A stretch of 64,000 nt of DNA from Phycomyces blakesleeanus NRRL 1555(-). Its lineage: Eukaryota > Mucoromycota > Mucoromycetes > Mucorales > Phycomycetaceae. The notes under the pieces are model-generated. The model saw only the letters and a list, made by a program, of their open reading frames with translations, did not search any database and was not told the DNA's origin. This document shows positions 24,801-36,205 of the stretch, one piece after another. Within the stretch, counting starts at the first letter, position 1, and each line of letters begins with the position of its first letter. Location: assembly GCF_001638985.1 (NCBI RefSeq), contig NW_017265139.1, positions 372,001 to 436,000 of the forward strand. Reading direction: 5' to 3'. The translations under genes and the position numbers were made by a program.

Positions 24801-26779
24801 CTACGAACCATTTAACCTTTGCATTGTGACGAATAGGGGAAAAGGAGCCAAAACGATGGTTTGTAACCCAAGGACTGTTTTTAGAGACCTTTTGAATACT
24901 CTCCATCCACTCTTCTATCTGTCGTTTACTTCCTTTGATCTCAATTCTACGAAACCGGTTGACAAGGATAATATGGTTGTGGTATCTTCCAAAGATTCCT
25001 CGTTTACGGTTCGTTACTGAGAAGCTTTTGTCGAGTAGAAACACATCTGTAGGTACAGTGGAAGCAATGTCGGCCAAAAAGGCGATATATCTACATGTCT
25101 TTCAGTAGTAAATAACCATACTTGTGTGATTTGAGAAGTGTGTAAGATTATATGATTAACAATATTTTGACACTCACGAATCTCTCACAATCACCCATTC
25201 TTTTGACCAAATGTGTGGACGAATTATATTACTGCATATTCGAGGTGTGACGAAATTTACTCGATTCTCAAGGTAACCCTCTTTACCCTTCCAACCCATG
25301 TCTTGGACGATACTTGCAGCTGATATTTCAAGAAACTCACATATATCATAACTCACTAACATGTGGGCTCGTTTTAGTAGCTCACGAAGATATTTTGTGA
25401 GGGCTTGTCGTCGATTAAAAGCCATATCCTTTTTTTCATTTTCGTTTTCTGGCTCATGATCCCGATCTATTCCAATTGTATGCTTGGCAGAGCTGAGCCA
25501 GTTTCTGAATTGATTTGGGAAGTCAGGCGGTGCAGGAACATTGTCAGAGAGGTTTGATTTGAACTTGAGAGTGTAATGTAGACTGACAAAGTCTGTAATA
25601 GTCTTCCTGATCACCCATTTAACATCTCCATATTGCAATTCCATCCGAAATATCCACTGATTAATTCCCTTTGTCTGAAGCTCTGAATCGGTGACAGATA
25701 CCTATGAGTTAGGCATTAGATATCTCCAATTGCTTTATTTTTTCTCTAAAATAAAAGCAAATAGAAAAACCTTACTATCATGCATTGTAAAAGAATTGGA
25801 GGCTAAATCAGGTTTGGGCAATTAATTTAACAATATATTAATACATTGTAAAGATCATCCTATTATTTTTTCTTCGGTTTACCAATTTTCGGTGATGTTC
25901 ATCGGTCATAAATGATAAAAATGGTGGATCGAAAATAGGTGGATACCATGGAGCAATGGTTTGGGTTAACTGTAAAGGAATCTCTGGTTGGCGGTGAGGT
26001 TGATTAGGTAGGTTAGTGATAAGCTTCACTCGTTCGAGGGTTTTTGTCCATTTTTGCTTAGCATGGGCTCTTTCGGCTGGGTTGATCTGATGAACTTCAT
26101 TTGGAATGGTAACCTCCGAAGAGTGAGGATGTACTTGATTATGGTGGTGCAGTTCATTTTCCTGAATGGGTAGAATAATCGGCTGTCCACTGGTTGATCC
26201 CTCTTGATGATCTCGGTCTGATGAAAATGGATGGGCAAAGTAGCTTTCCTGGTCTTCTCCGGGTCGATTATGCGTTGAATTCTCGAGTGCCTCAATGTCA
26301 AATGCGGATGGTAGAGCATCGTCTTCAATTTGATTTTCGAATGTTTTCCCCTTTTTGTTTCGGTAGTACTTTTGTGTACTTGGTGCAGTCAATTCATATT
26401 CTTCATTGGTATTTTCAGTGCTTTCTTGCATACTTGATTCATCACGTGTCTCGATGCTTCCGTGATCGTTTTGACTGTCGCTTTGTGCTAACGAAGATAG
26501 TTTGTCTAATACACGTTTCCATTGAGAAGGAAAATTCGATGCATCATCGGGTTGGTTTCCAGGTGTTGAATTCCTGAATCTATTAAAAGAATTTGGTCGA
26601 ATCAAAGATGGGTATTGACGATTTTCCGGAGATTCAGGTGAGAGAATAGTGTCATCATAAGGACTAGCTGGAGTATTACGACGACTAGGGTCAATCGAGA
26701 GGTATGCTGAAACAGGAGTCTTAATGGCTCGTGTTCTCTGCTCGTTTAGCTTGGCATTTTCTGCTACTGGGTTTGACAT
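21817..26779 (-). CDS. SPO14: Phospholipase D (PX-PH-HKD type, Spo14/PLD1-like)
   Basis: This enzyme hydrolyses phosphatidylcholine to phosphatidic acid and choline in membrane-trafficking signalling. Seventeen exons: 25883-26779, 25776-25802, 25178-25701, 24792-25090, 24624-24706, 24367-24544, 24210-24271, 24097-24155, 23917-24029, 23789-23865, 23516-23725, 23374-23449, 23138-23306, 22691-23064, 22614-22629, 22485-22569 and 21817-22428 (about 1286 aa). The N-terminal ~290 residues look disordered. A PX region follows (VSVTDSELQTKG), then a PH region. HKD motif 1 is H689-x-K-x4-D (HEKMVVVDNRIAFIGG). HKD motif 2 is H1034-x-K-x4-D (HDKIMIVDDRLVLIGSANIND). The intron after exon 13 begins GC (CG|gcaagt), and exon 15 is only 16 nt. 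Small exon edges could shift slightly, but every junction keeps frame. Confidence 0.93.
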
Positions 26780-29739
26780 TAAGCCTTGATGCCTATGTTG
26801 TAGAAGAGTGTGGAGAAATGGATATGTTTTTATTTATTTATATATTTATATATATATATATTTGCGGGAAAACGGAGCGAATTGATAAATTAGATACATG
26901 TGTATAAATACATATTAATCTGTAGCGGGACCTTTTTATCGCTAGAGTTGGTCCATACCTGTTTTGTTGGCCACTAAAATAAGATGGATTAAAGAGAGAA
27001 AGAGAAGAAGAAGAAAGGCGAGTAATCGATGTATATTTTTATGCTTGCATGCCTTGTTCTCATTCGTGCGTCAGAATATGTTCACATAATTGAGAGTGCT
27101 TTAGAAGATGTCAAAAAACCAATTGAACACATAAATCTGACCTAGATTAACATTCTCCCTAAAGCCAAAATAAAATGTACAAATATACACGTATAACCTT
27201 CATCATAATACTAGAAACGATCATCACCCCTCTTGCTCCTTTGCTAACTCTTACAGCTTCTCGCTTCTCGCTTCTCGCTTCACATTCCTATTCCTAGATT
27301 ATTTGTACACCGACTTGGTGGCTATACTCAATCACCACCACAGATTGTGTGTGTAACCATATTCCCAAAATGTTATCGGTGTATTACTGTGTGAGTAATC
27401 GCCTTATATAGAAGTCCTATTTTTGATGCTGAATTTTAGTTAAAGATACATTTTCCAAAATATCAAAAATAGTTCAAAATACGTTCTGTTTCAAATAATA
27501 TGTAATCTAAAAGGGAAGCCAAGATACCCCACGTAATTCACTATGTACAAATGTAGTGTGTTTACTTAAAGACTCCATACACATTAAATGAAAGCATATA
27601 ATAAATTGTATATAGCTATTTCAAAATAGAGAAGAAAATGCTAAAGCTTAAAAAAATATAGGTTTAATAAGGCCCTACCTTTTTTATTTTGTTGAGATAT
27701 ATCTTATAAAATACCAAGTGTCTACACATAAGAATAAATGAAAGATAGTTAGTGTCCCATTACTCTATAGACTAAGAGTGCAGTTATTATATCTTAACTC
27801 ATTCTGACGAGCCAACTAAGTACTACTCTTAGAGAAATAAGTCTCGAGATGAGTAAATAAAGCACAAATTATACTAAAGAGGTTATTTGATGAACTAAAT
27901 ATCATGCTATTAAAGAGAGTCATTAAACTCGGGTTAGCTTATATTCGGTACTTACCGAGTGTGACATTGAATGGAAAAAGTGCTATCGATCGCATAATAT
28001 AGACCATATTTAGAAGTAGCACAAAATGACTAGTATAATAATCGTGAACATAGTGGTATGTCAATGATATAATAAATAATATGCTCCAGAGGTTTAACTT
28101 TCCTTGAAAGCATAATAAACTAAAGTACTTTATTTAGCTTTAATTATTAAGAGAGAGAAAAGCAGAAAGTAAATAACTCTTGGATACTTTTTTCAGAAAA
28201 CTATAGTATTAGATACATTATGTTTAATAGATAAAGAGTAGCTTATAAAGTAAACAAGATACTGTGAAGGCAAGGCAAGGCAAGGCAGGGCAGGGCAATA
28301 AAAAAAATGGGCCTCACAGACGGATCTGATAGCAACAAAAAATATCGCCATGGTTAGGCATGAAAAATATTTTGCCCCTCCAAGACAACAGGCAAAAGTC
28401 TCGGGATTTTAAAACAAGTTCCCTTTTTGAACTTATAATATTTCTAAAAATGGGATTTATTTTTTAAATGCTTTTTTTTTCTTGTTTCACCACACTTCCT
28501 GAGCACTTTCCACTAGCATTAATCCAATGGTGGAATATAAGAGACAAACGTGTATTCCTGAAACGTACCTTTATTCAATTGAGTTATCTGGTGACGCTGG
28601 ATTATTATATAACAGTAAAAAATAAAGGTTATTCCAATGTTTCTTAAAGAATATTGTTTTTATACACTGTGCTTTCGCTAATGTTTCATAAACTGTTGGT
28701 TTCTTTTTCACAGATCAGTAGATAAGTTCCCAGAAAAATTCTTTGTTAATTTACAGAAATAATTTAGCTCTCAAATACATACAAAAACGTGCATAGAAAT
28801 TTAATTAGAGAGTTGTTGTGAAAGCGTATTGTTAGATACAAGGACGCACATTTATTAAAAAGAAAAGGGTATTATTGTTAGGCCATTAACAAAAGGGAAA
28901 TTTATGATAGAAAGAGCACGATAAGTTAAAGACAGTCCGATTAAAATAAGCAGGTCTCAAGGTATATATATATATATATATATATTGTCTTCACCAAGAA
29001 TTTTTCTAGAAAGAATAATGCAGCGTGTAGCTCAAAAATCTGAAGGAAAGGTATATAATCTAGAGAAACGAGTACCCATTATATATTGAGAAAATAGCTG
29101 TGTAAGTTATTGAGACATATAATCAGGATAATTCGGCCCACTCTATATATATTAGGGTCCTTCAGGCTGTAACCAACTGTCCTTTTCAGAAACAATTGAT
29201 TGACGGTGTGCTGGATTTACACAATAACCGGTAGGAAATTCAGGACTGACGGTTTTGGTTCCAAGTCCACATCCGAACACAATTCATCGCTCCGTCAAGA
29301 GTTTCAAACAGGTTAGTTAATTTGAGGTCTTGCCAAAGTTGTGGTGTTCTGTTTATCTCTATCATGTTTTGAAAGATCTTTTTCTGGGTAGTAAAATTTT
29401 ACCTGAATGGGATTTCCGAGATGAGAAATCATTCATGGAGAAAATCAGAAAGCATTTTAAGACTATACTTCGGCACAGCTTGGTGCATATCAGGAACAGC
29501 TCAAAATCTACTTGAAAGACATTCATGCTGAGTCTGACTGAGGTATATTCCTGAGAAAGATGGAAGACTCTGAAGAACGCATACAAAATCAAAGTCAACC
29601 TTTAATATCAACATACATTTTTTTAAATATATATATATTTCAAAGTGGATATTTATTGTAGTAAAGTTTGAAAGTTGGTTTATTTCTCATAATCAGTATA
29701 TTATAGAATGATAAGCTACACTATGGTAAAAAAGGAAGC
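26780..29739. other. Gene-poor AT-rich region upstream of the phospholipase D gene
   Basis: Almost 3 kb with no supported gene. It holds a TCTCGCT-type triplicate near 27256-27280 and a GGCAA/GGGCA pentamer run near 28268-28297. TA tracts lie near 26840-26860 and 28965-28984. A 61-codon frame at 29330-29515 has no recognisable family. The proximal part presumably contains the PLD promoter. Confidence 0.55.
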
Positions 29740-30540
29740 TTTAGTAAAGGATTATTTGAATCGAGATCCATCCAAACACCACACTCTTGTAGGAACATCT
29801 GGACTCCAATAGACCGCTCCTTATCTATAATGAACTCCTTCCCTTTTCTTCTGACTGTTTCCGAAACTGTCTCATAAAACCATTGGTGAACGAATTTGCC
29901 ATCCCTTAAGAAATTTGTACCTTTTTGTTATAGGAATAGATAGATTTATTGAAAGTAACTTTGTACAGAGTCTTAGAAATAGGAATAAAAAGTGAGATTG
30001 GAACACTTAAAATAGAACTTCTCATTTTTCGAAACGATCTTTGGCTTTAAGTCCATCTTACTGGCAACCAATGGATTTAGAGTTTATGTCTTGTGGTTGG
30101 TGCTTTGGTTGAACAGGGATATATCAGTACATCCCTCGTCCAGTAGCCATCGTATGAGGCCCCAGTATTAAAGAACTTGCGGGATACACATCACTTCATC
30201 CGCATGGTGGCATGGTAAGTGCACTGGAACTCGCTCACCACCAGAGCTCATCCCTGGCCATTTTTGTGGATGTGGCTTTCACCTTCCTCAAGCCAAGTAT
30301 TCACTTTTCCATCGTAGGAGTAAAAAACACCTCGATCTTTTCATTCTCATCGGTAAAATCTGACATATGCTGCTTACATACCATCAGTCTTGTTGTCCAT
30401 GGATGGCAATATTTCATAACATTGGGTCTCTCGTGTCCATCAAAACAAACGTCCTGGGTGTTTTTACGGTGGACATATCCCAGACTCTCATGCATTCCCA
30501 TGTCAGGCTTGTGGATACGTTTTCTTTTACGCCTAGTCAT
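29740..30540 (-). pseudogene. Degenerate DDE transposase core
   Basis: Pieces of one transposase family occur in order on the minus strand but in different frames, with stops. From high to low coordinates: HRKNTQDVCFDGHERPNV (30480-30420 region), then LVVSEFQCTYHATMRMK followed by GASYDGYWTRDV, then a NHKT...PLVASKMDLKPK block near 30030-30110, and finally NFLRDGKFVHQWF... and GVQMFLQECGVWMDLD (29930-29740). The order DGHERPDV, MVSEF, WW/YW, D.S.NH.A...AL.A..MNL and LRDG...ILEERGLW is that of a DDE transposase group I associate with Mucoromycota and Glomeromycota. Frameshifts, in-frame stops and an unmatched ~100 bp stretch show it is dead. No terminal repeats were found. Confidence 0.75.
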
Positions 30541-31058
30541 GATGGGAAAATGATTTCATTAAGGCACTTCATGAGCTTAACAAAAGTTTGACTTTCAGCT
30601 TTTGGGCACGAGGTCAAACTGTGCTTTAGATAAAAAAATCAAAACATAAAAAGGTAGGGATGTATATAAGAATACTTTGAGACTGTATATAGGTTTTCTT
30701 TATTAAAGAATAAAAAGTTCTCCTTTTTATACAAAAACACAATCTGTTCTGTCGGACACATCTTAGTTTCTCAGGGTCCTCTTTCTTTACCATATTTAGT
30801 TATTAGAGAGCTGATACTGCCACACTTATAGCTTAATTCAATAGAGGTACTACAATATTGAATCGGTACTTTTTGAGATACCATCTATACAGCACTGACT
30901 GTAATAATTATTTCTCTGATTGCTTTACCACACACACACACACATATATACATAATATTTATCTATTGATAAGATGATAGCTACTTAGCTATAAAAATAT
31001 AAGGATGCTCTTACATGTGTTAAGCATGAAAAATTGTATGTCTGGATCATCACATAAA

Positions 31059-31814
31059 CTATTCCTTTTTCAAGTCTTCATCGTCAACAATCGAAGAACG
31101 CTTGTCATGTTTGTCCTGCTGGTGCCCGGGAATTCCTCCGAGCTCAAGAAATTCTTTTGCCCAGGCACGGACTTTTGCTCCGCAGTACTTGGAAGGTGAG
31201 TCCCACATAAGCTCTGCTGCTCTTTCAGATGCTTCGATCTTTCCAGAATTCTCCAAGAGACGCCTGAAATAGTCCCTCAAAACAATCTGTTTGGTATCTT
31301 CAAATAAGGCAGACTTAATTAACTGGTTATCTGATCCAAGTAGTGGGTTTAATTTGTCGCTAATCATCTCAAATGCTCCACGAATTTTTTCAAGTTTCTT
31401 ATCGTTTGGTTTCTTGTCTACAATCAAAGTCGTGGTTGTAGGTGAGACTTGCTTAACAGGGACTGAGAAACCGAAGTCAGCAAGTGTTCTGACCTTCTTG
31501 TCTTTGTTTGCCTCAAGCTCTCCTTTCGCTTTTCTTTTGTTGCGTATGCTTGATGGTCTAGAGTCTCTTTTATTAAGCGCGCGAAGATCATCTTTTGTTT
31601 CTTTTTCTAATCTTGCAAGGGCTCGATAATATCCAGCAACCATCATATCCGTAGTTAAATCTAAGAGCTCCCAGTCGTTCTCTTCTACAGGTTCCTCTTC
31701 TGCAGCTGAACTTTCTGTATCATTGACAATAACTGGAGGCTTTGCACAGAATTTTCCATCTTGTCTTCGTGGCATTTTAGAAGTAAGGACGGAGCGAGCA
31801 TTTTTACGACCCAT
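31059..31814 (-). CDS. Intact 251-aa ORF resembling the N-terminal part of the same transposase family
   Basis: Single-exon ORF, MGRKNARSVLTSK at the start and DDEDLKKE at the end. It has a basic N-terminus, an acidic stretch (about residues 36-50) and a charged central part. The C-terminus is helical: YFRRLLENSGKIEASERAAE, then GIPGHQQDKHDKRSSIVDDED. That last segment resembles the short region just before the DDE core in this transposase group (G-x-L-P-x-x-R-Q-G-K-H-x-K-x-x-S-x-x-D-D-E-D-V). It lies upstream and on the same strand as the decayed core at 29740-30540, about 520 bp away. It may be the surviving 5' half of the dead element, or an independently kept gene. I cannot tell whether it is expressed. 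Confidence 0.55.
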   Translation of the reverse strand: MGRKNARSVLTSKMPRRQDGKFCAKPPVIVNDTESSAAEEEPVEENDWELLDLTTDMMVAGYYRALARLEKETKDDLRALNKRDSRPSSIRNKRKAKGELEANKDKKVRTLADFGFSVPVKQVSPTTTTLIVDKKPNDKKLEKIRGAFEMISDKLNPLLGSDNQLIKSALFEDTKQIVLRDYFRRLLENSGKIEASERAAELMWDSPSKYCGAKVRAWAKEFLELGGIPGHQQDKHDKRSSIVDDEDLKKE

Positions 31815-31976
31815 TTTTAAGAATTTGTTTTGGTAGAAGTAAAAGAAGTATTTTCAGGGCAGTCTTAATAGACACCTAAGTCACATCCAAAAATGGGGTT
31901 TACACTCAGAATCGTACACCTAGTTACTAATTTAGGACATTAATTTTTGCATCTGCTATCAGAGAAAAGAAATCAA

Positions 31977-32520
31977 AGGTGCTCTCGGAATTGTTTTTCG
32001 ATAAAGAATTCTTTATCGAAAAACAATAATGTTCCTTTTTTAGAAGATTAATATGTGCCAAATATAGATGTTGTGTAATTAATAATACGTCGGTGTTATA
32101 GTCAGTACTATACTCCAAAGATATAAACTTATTTGAAAGCATATTAAAGGAATACTTTTTCTTGTGGCTTTATCACTATGAGGAAGCATGTAATATTCGT
32201 CTTCAAGCAAAGAACTTGGTGCAAGATAGCATACCATATATTATTTTGAGTAGAAATTACCGGTTTGTATAGCAAATAAGACCCTGAAAATAATATATAA
32301 CAGTAAGATAAAAGCGATTGTCAAATGATGTTCTGATAGTAGTAAAAATATACTTCTATATTTGGATATTAAAAAAATTTTATCCCTGCTAGAGAGCAGG
32401 TATAAAAAGTACGGTCTTTAAAAATATTGTTCCTTTTTTGAAAAAAAGATACTTCTAAAATAGGAACATATTGTTTTTTGATAAAAAATTCTTTATCGAA
32501 AAACAATTCCGAGAGCACCT
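31977..32520. mobile_element. 544-bp foldback element with palindromic ~69-bp inverted arms
   Basis: Arms at 31977-32046 and 32452-32520 are inverted copies; the first 34 positions are identical, with three mismatches and one 1-nt indel overall. Each end reads AGGTGCTCTCGGAATTG inward. Inside the left arm, 31990-32027 is a perfect 38-nt palindrome centred on GAATTC; the right-arm equivalent, 32470-32507, is slightly decayed. The interior (about 400 bp) has no coding capacity. This fits a non-autonomous foldback or MITE-type DNA element. Flanking bases do not show a clean target-site duplication. Confidence 0.75.
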
Positions 32521-32563
32521 CAAGTCTCAATATTCTTCTTCCCCTGCTATTAAATGGAAACAC

Positions 32564-32719
32564 CGCACTTTTTCAAAAGTAAATAACTTTGTCAGAAATG
32601 AGAATATTAACAAACTGCTCGCTCAGATTTATTAAGAAACATTTTATCCATGACAATGAGCAAGGAATTATTTGCTTTTGTAATTTCTGACAAAGTTGTT
32701 TACTTTTGAAGAAAAGCGC
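32564..32719. mobile_element. ~156-bp MITE-like inverted-repeat element
   Basis: The arms 32572-32599 and 32683-32710 are inverted copies matching at 27 of 28 positions, starting TTCAAAAGTAAA. They extend a few imperfect bases outward (GCACTTT against GCGCTTTT). It sits 44 bp beyond the 544-bp foldback element. No coding potential. Confidence 0.65.
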
Positions 32720-33045
32720 CGGGGTCAATAATTCTTCGTCTGCGTAAGAAAGGTACAATATACTATGATACTCAGTCCAATGGAAAGACTCTCTACTGGC
32801 AAATACCCGTATTTTTTTTAATACCCATTACAGCTTGGAATAAGCATGAATTAATTTATTCTACGTGGATAAATATAATTTTTATAAGGTGTCTAGCATA
32901 CAATCTGTATGACAGTATTTACTTTAACTTATTTTCTCTTGTGCATATAATCTATCTACAAACCATTTTTTTAAACCTTTTATTTATTTATTTATTTATT
33001 TATTAACTAATAATTTATTTTATAGATACTACTAATAAGAGTCTA
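32720..33045. other. 3' flank of the ArfGAP gene
   Basis: AT-rich sequence with an (ATTT)n run near 32977-33003. It presumably includes the ArfGAP 3' UTR. Nothing else is supported. Confidence 0.5.
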
Positions 33046-34522
33046 TTAATTATTCATTTGAGTGGACCATGGGTTCGTATCCACAGCAGATAACGGTTGG
33101 TTTCCAATAAAAGTATGATGTTGAATTGTTTGACTTAAAAATGGGGACTGTGAGTCCAAAGATTTACCGAAGGCATTTGGAGTCGTGTAAGCCCGCGAAT
33201 AAGGACTGTTAGTCGGCATTAATGGCTCAACATTGGCTATTTGAGTAAATGGGTTTAATGGTCTAGCAGATCCATCGACTCGAGTGAACGGATTAGGATG
33301 GGTGTTTCTTGGCAATGTATATTCGTGAAACAAAGAGGATTCTTGGGGAATATCTACTGAGTGTGTTAATAATTAAATTTGTAACATGCAATTTTTACCA
33401 TAGGATGATCGTTCAAATGGATTCGTCGATGTACTGTATGATTTTATTTCTTGGGTGTAAAATGGGTTGGTGGACTGAGGTATACGTGGTGTACTAGGCA
33501 TACTTGACACGCTGGCAGTATCTGTTATACTTCCAACAAAAGTAGACTTTGGTGATTGTGTCCAAGAATAACCTTGTACTTCGTTCACTGCAGAAGGGCT
33601 TGATATTAGCTCTGTCTGTTCAGTAACATTTGTGTCTTGGCTGATAGGTACTGGTGCTTGCGCATTCAAAGAGTTGGACAGTATGCGAATGGCCATGACG
33701 AGGTTGCCATGTGTTTTGAATAGTGCGTTCATATTTCTCTGTGTATCTTTAAATCCCAGTACATCAAGCTGTGCCATAGGTCCATTGTATTTCTCATGGT
33801 CGGCTATTGCAAGTGGGGTAGAGAATGATTTTTGAGGAGCTGCATTTATTGCGCTCTAATTGAACTGTTCAATACGCTTGTCCAAGTCTAGTAATCCACA
33901 CAACTTACTTGTTGTATTTCATCCTGGAAGGCTTTCTTTTCCCACTTTAATCGAATATACTTTTCTAATGCACTAAGCGCACCAAGCAAATTAAAAGTTA
34001 GCCATGTGCAGCCCTTAATACTTGGGTTTTATGGCATACAAATCATCATCTTGGGTAATTGGTAAGGGGTGGTTTTCAGGGTGAGGATTAATAATCCTAT
34101 TAACTTCCATGTTGCTTCCTGCACTTTTCATCGTCTATTAAATATTCACATGTATATGTTAATATCAACCGACTCTTATTCTTTATATAGTGTTACTGTA
34201 TTGACCTGAATTTGTTCTAATGACCACTGGTCCATAGTGACGGATTTAACCTTTGATATATGTGTGCCCATTTTTCGGTGAAGGCTTGCACACCTTATAC
34301 AAAGGAATACTTTAAGAGAATACGATGCCCAGCGTGGATCTTGAAGATAAAAAATAGAGAAACAATGTTAATAACAAGTGGATTTCGAAGAATGAGTAAA
34401 GTGTAATTGACCCTACTTCTTGATTGGCAATCTGCACATCGCTCATTTCCTGCCTTTTTGAGTAATTCTTCGAGGATACGCTCATGGCGATCCTGCATTG
34501 CTTTTGATTGCTTCTCTCGCAT
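33046..34522 (-). CDS. Arf GTPase-activating protein with NPF motifs
   Basis: ArfGAPs stimulate GTP hydrolysis on Arf GTPases during vesicle trafficking. Six exons: 34417-34522, 34206-34339, 34022-34134, 33909-33972, 33399-33855 and 33046-33353 (393 aa). The GAP domain has the zinc finger C29-x2-C32-x16-C49-x2-C52 and the arginine finger R57 ([12 protein letters not shown]). It continues [12 protein letters not shown] and [10 protein letters not shown], then the helical [15 protein letters not shown]. The C-terminal half is Ser/Thr/Pro-rich with four NPF tripeptides (NPFYTQ, NPFERS, NPFTRV, NPFTQI), the ligand of EH domains. That suggests coupling to endocytic EH-domain proteins. The third intron uses a weak donor (gtatta), and its acceptor could alternatively lie 6 nt further on. 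Closest types are Age2 and SMAP. Confidence 0.88.
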
Positions 34523-34668
34523 GTTGTTTGAATGAAGCTGGACAATTGCAATAAAAAACCAATTATGGAATATTTAAGATTGGTTGCAATATTGTTACAC
34601 AATTTTGAACCAGTATAAATTAGGTTGTTCAAATCTAGCCATCTGTTGTTCCGCTCAAAAATCTTCTC

Positions 34669-36205
34669 ATGGTTCTTCCACTTTCTAAACTTGTCGTGCT
34701 AGAAATTGCTGGACTTGCTCCTGCTCCCTATGCTGGTATGATATTGGCAGACTTTGGAGCTGATGTGATCCGCATAGATAGGACACAAGGCTCCAATACG
34801 GATGTATTGACAAGGTACAGAAAACAAACGGACTAATAATTATACTAAAACGGCGTATAAACACGCTAGTAACAAGCGTAAAAGAAACCCCATCTCAAAT
34901 AATATTTATAAATTTAACCATTCAGAAACAAGAGGTCGATTGCGTTAGATTTAAAGAATCCTCTTTCAATCGAAACAATAAAGAGGCTAGTATCAAAGGC
35001 TGATGTTATTCTGGATCCATTTCGGCCTGGGGTTATGGAAAAGCTAGGACTTGGGCCAGATGTACTCTTAACAGTAAACGAAAAGCTCATTTATGCACGT
35101 CTGAGTGGATTTGGTCAAACAGGACCTATAGCTTTAAAAGCAGGACATGACCTGAACTATCTTGCAATCTCAGGAGCATTGGAGGTAAGGTGTATAAGAA
35201 ACAACAAAATAATATCCAAAATAATAATACTACATATATCTTAATATAAATACATTGGATAGATGATGGGACGACACAAAGAAGTGCCCCACTTTCCCCT
35301 TAATATTCTAGGTATTAGTGTAGTTATACTATAGCAAACTTATATTAACCAAGTTTCCAGCTGATTTTGCGGGTGGGGGAATGATGTGTGTCATGGGAAT
35401 TATGATTGCTCTCTTTGAAAGAGTTAGCTCTGGAAAAGGACAAGTTATTGATGCAAATTTAGTAAGAACAAGATTTTTTATAAAAAAGGAAACTCCCAGT
35501 ATTCTGAACCTTGTATTTATGCATTAATAGACATCTGGCACATCTTATCTTGCAACTTTCCCTATGCTGATGCGACAACATAAGTTATTGTGGGAAGGTG
35601 AAAGAGGTACAAACACCTTGGATAGCGGTGCCCATTTTTATGAAGTATATAGAACAAAAGATGATCGTTTTATGGCAGTGTATGTTTTATATGAATGGAT
35701 TGGTATTATCTATATTTTTTTTATTCCAACATTTTATTAATAATCTAGAGCTTGCCTTGAACCTCAATTTTACGCGCAATTTCTTATTGGATTGAATCTT
35801 TCCAAGGAAATCTTGCCAGATCAACTGGATAATGCACAGTGGCCTGCTATGAAGAAGAGGATTTCGGGAATATTCATGACAAAGACACAATCTGAATGGA
35901 CTAGAATATTTGACGATCTGGATGCTTGTACTACACCGGTATTATCGATGGAAGATAGTGTGCCTGGCGGTGATACTCCTAAAACTGGTCAACGCTGGCC
36001 CCGTAAGGCTGTGTTTCCCCAGCCGGCCCCACTTTTATCGCGTACTCCAGGAATTCATGTAGCTGATCCAACTGGTGACCCATTTCTGACGGTGGGAAAA
36101 CACTCTGTTGAAATTCTATCCCAGTTTGAGTTTGACAAGACAGTGATTCAAAGATTATTAAATGAGGGGGCAATGGTTGATGTTGGATTTCGTCACAAAA
36201 TGTAG
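34669..36205 (+). CDS. Class III CoA-transferase family protein, alpha-methylacyl-CoA racemase-like
   Basis: Family members epimerise 2-methylacyl-CoA esters or transfer CoA between acids. Six exons: 34669-34814, 34926-35184, 35263-35311, 35361-35461, 35531-35679 and 35749-36205, giving 386 aa, close to AMACR length. N-terminal [28 protein letters not shown] is the CoA-transferase III fold. The residues expected for racemases are present: His in [12 protein letters not shown], Asp in GQVIDANL, and Glu in [10 protein letters not shown] after [18 protein letters not shown]. The C-terminus HKM is a weak relative of a peroxisomal PTS1, so peroxisomal or mitochondrial location is open. Divergent from the ArfGAP gene with only 146 bp between the start codons. 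Confidence 0.9.

Noticed and set aside
28268..28297. GGCAA/GGGCA pentamer run as a CRISPR-like or regulatory array
   Set aside because: It is a single short tandem pentamer repeat without spacers, a simple microsatellite.
30212..30553. 113-codon plus-strand frame
   Set aside because: It is antisense to the decayed transposase, whose DGHERP and VVSEF motifs read on the other strand.
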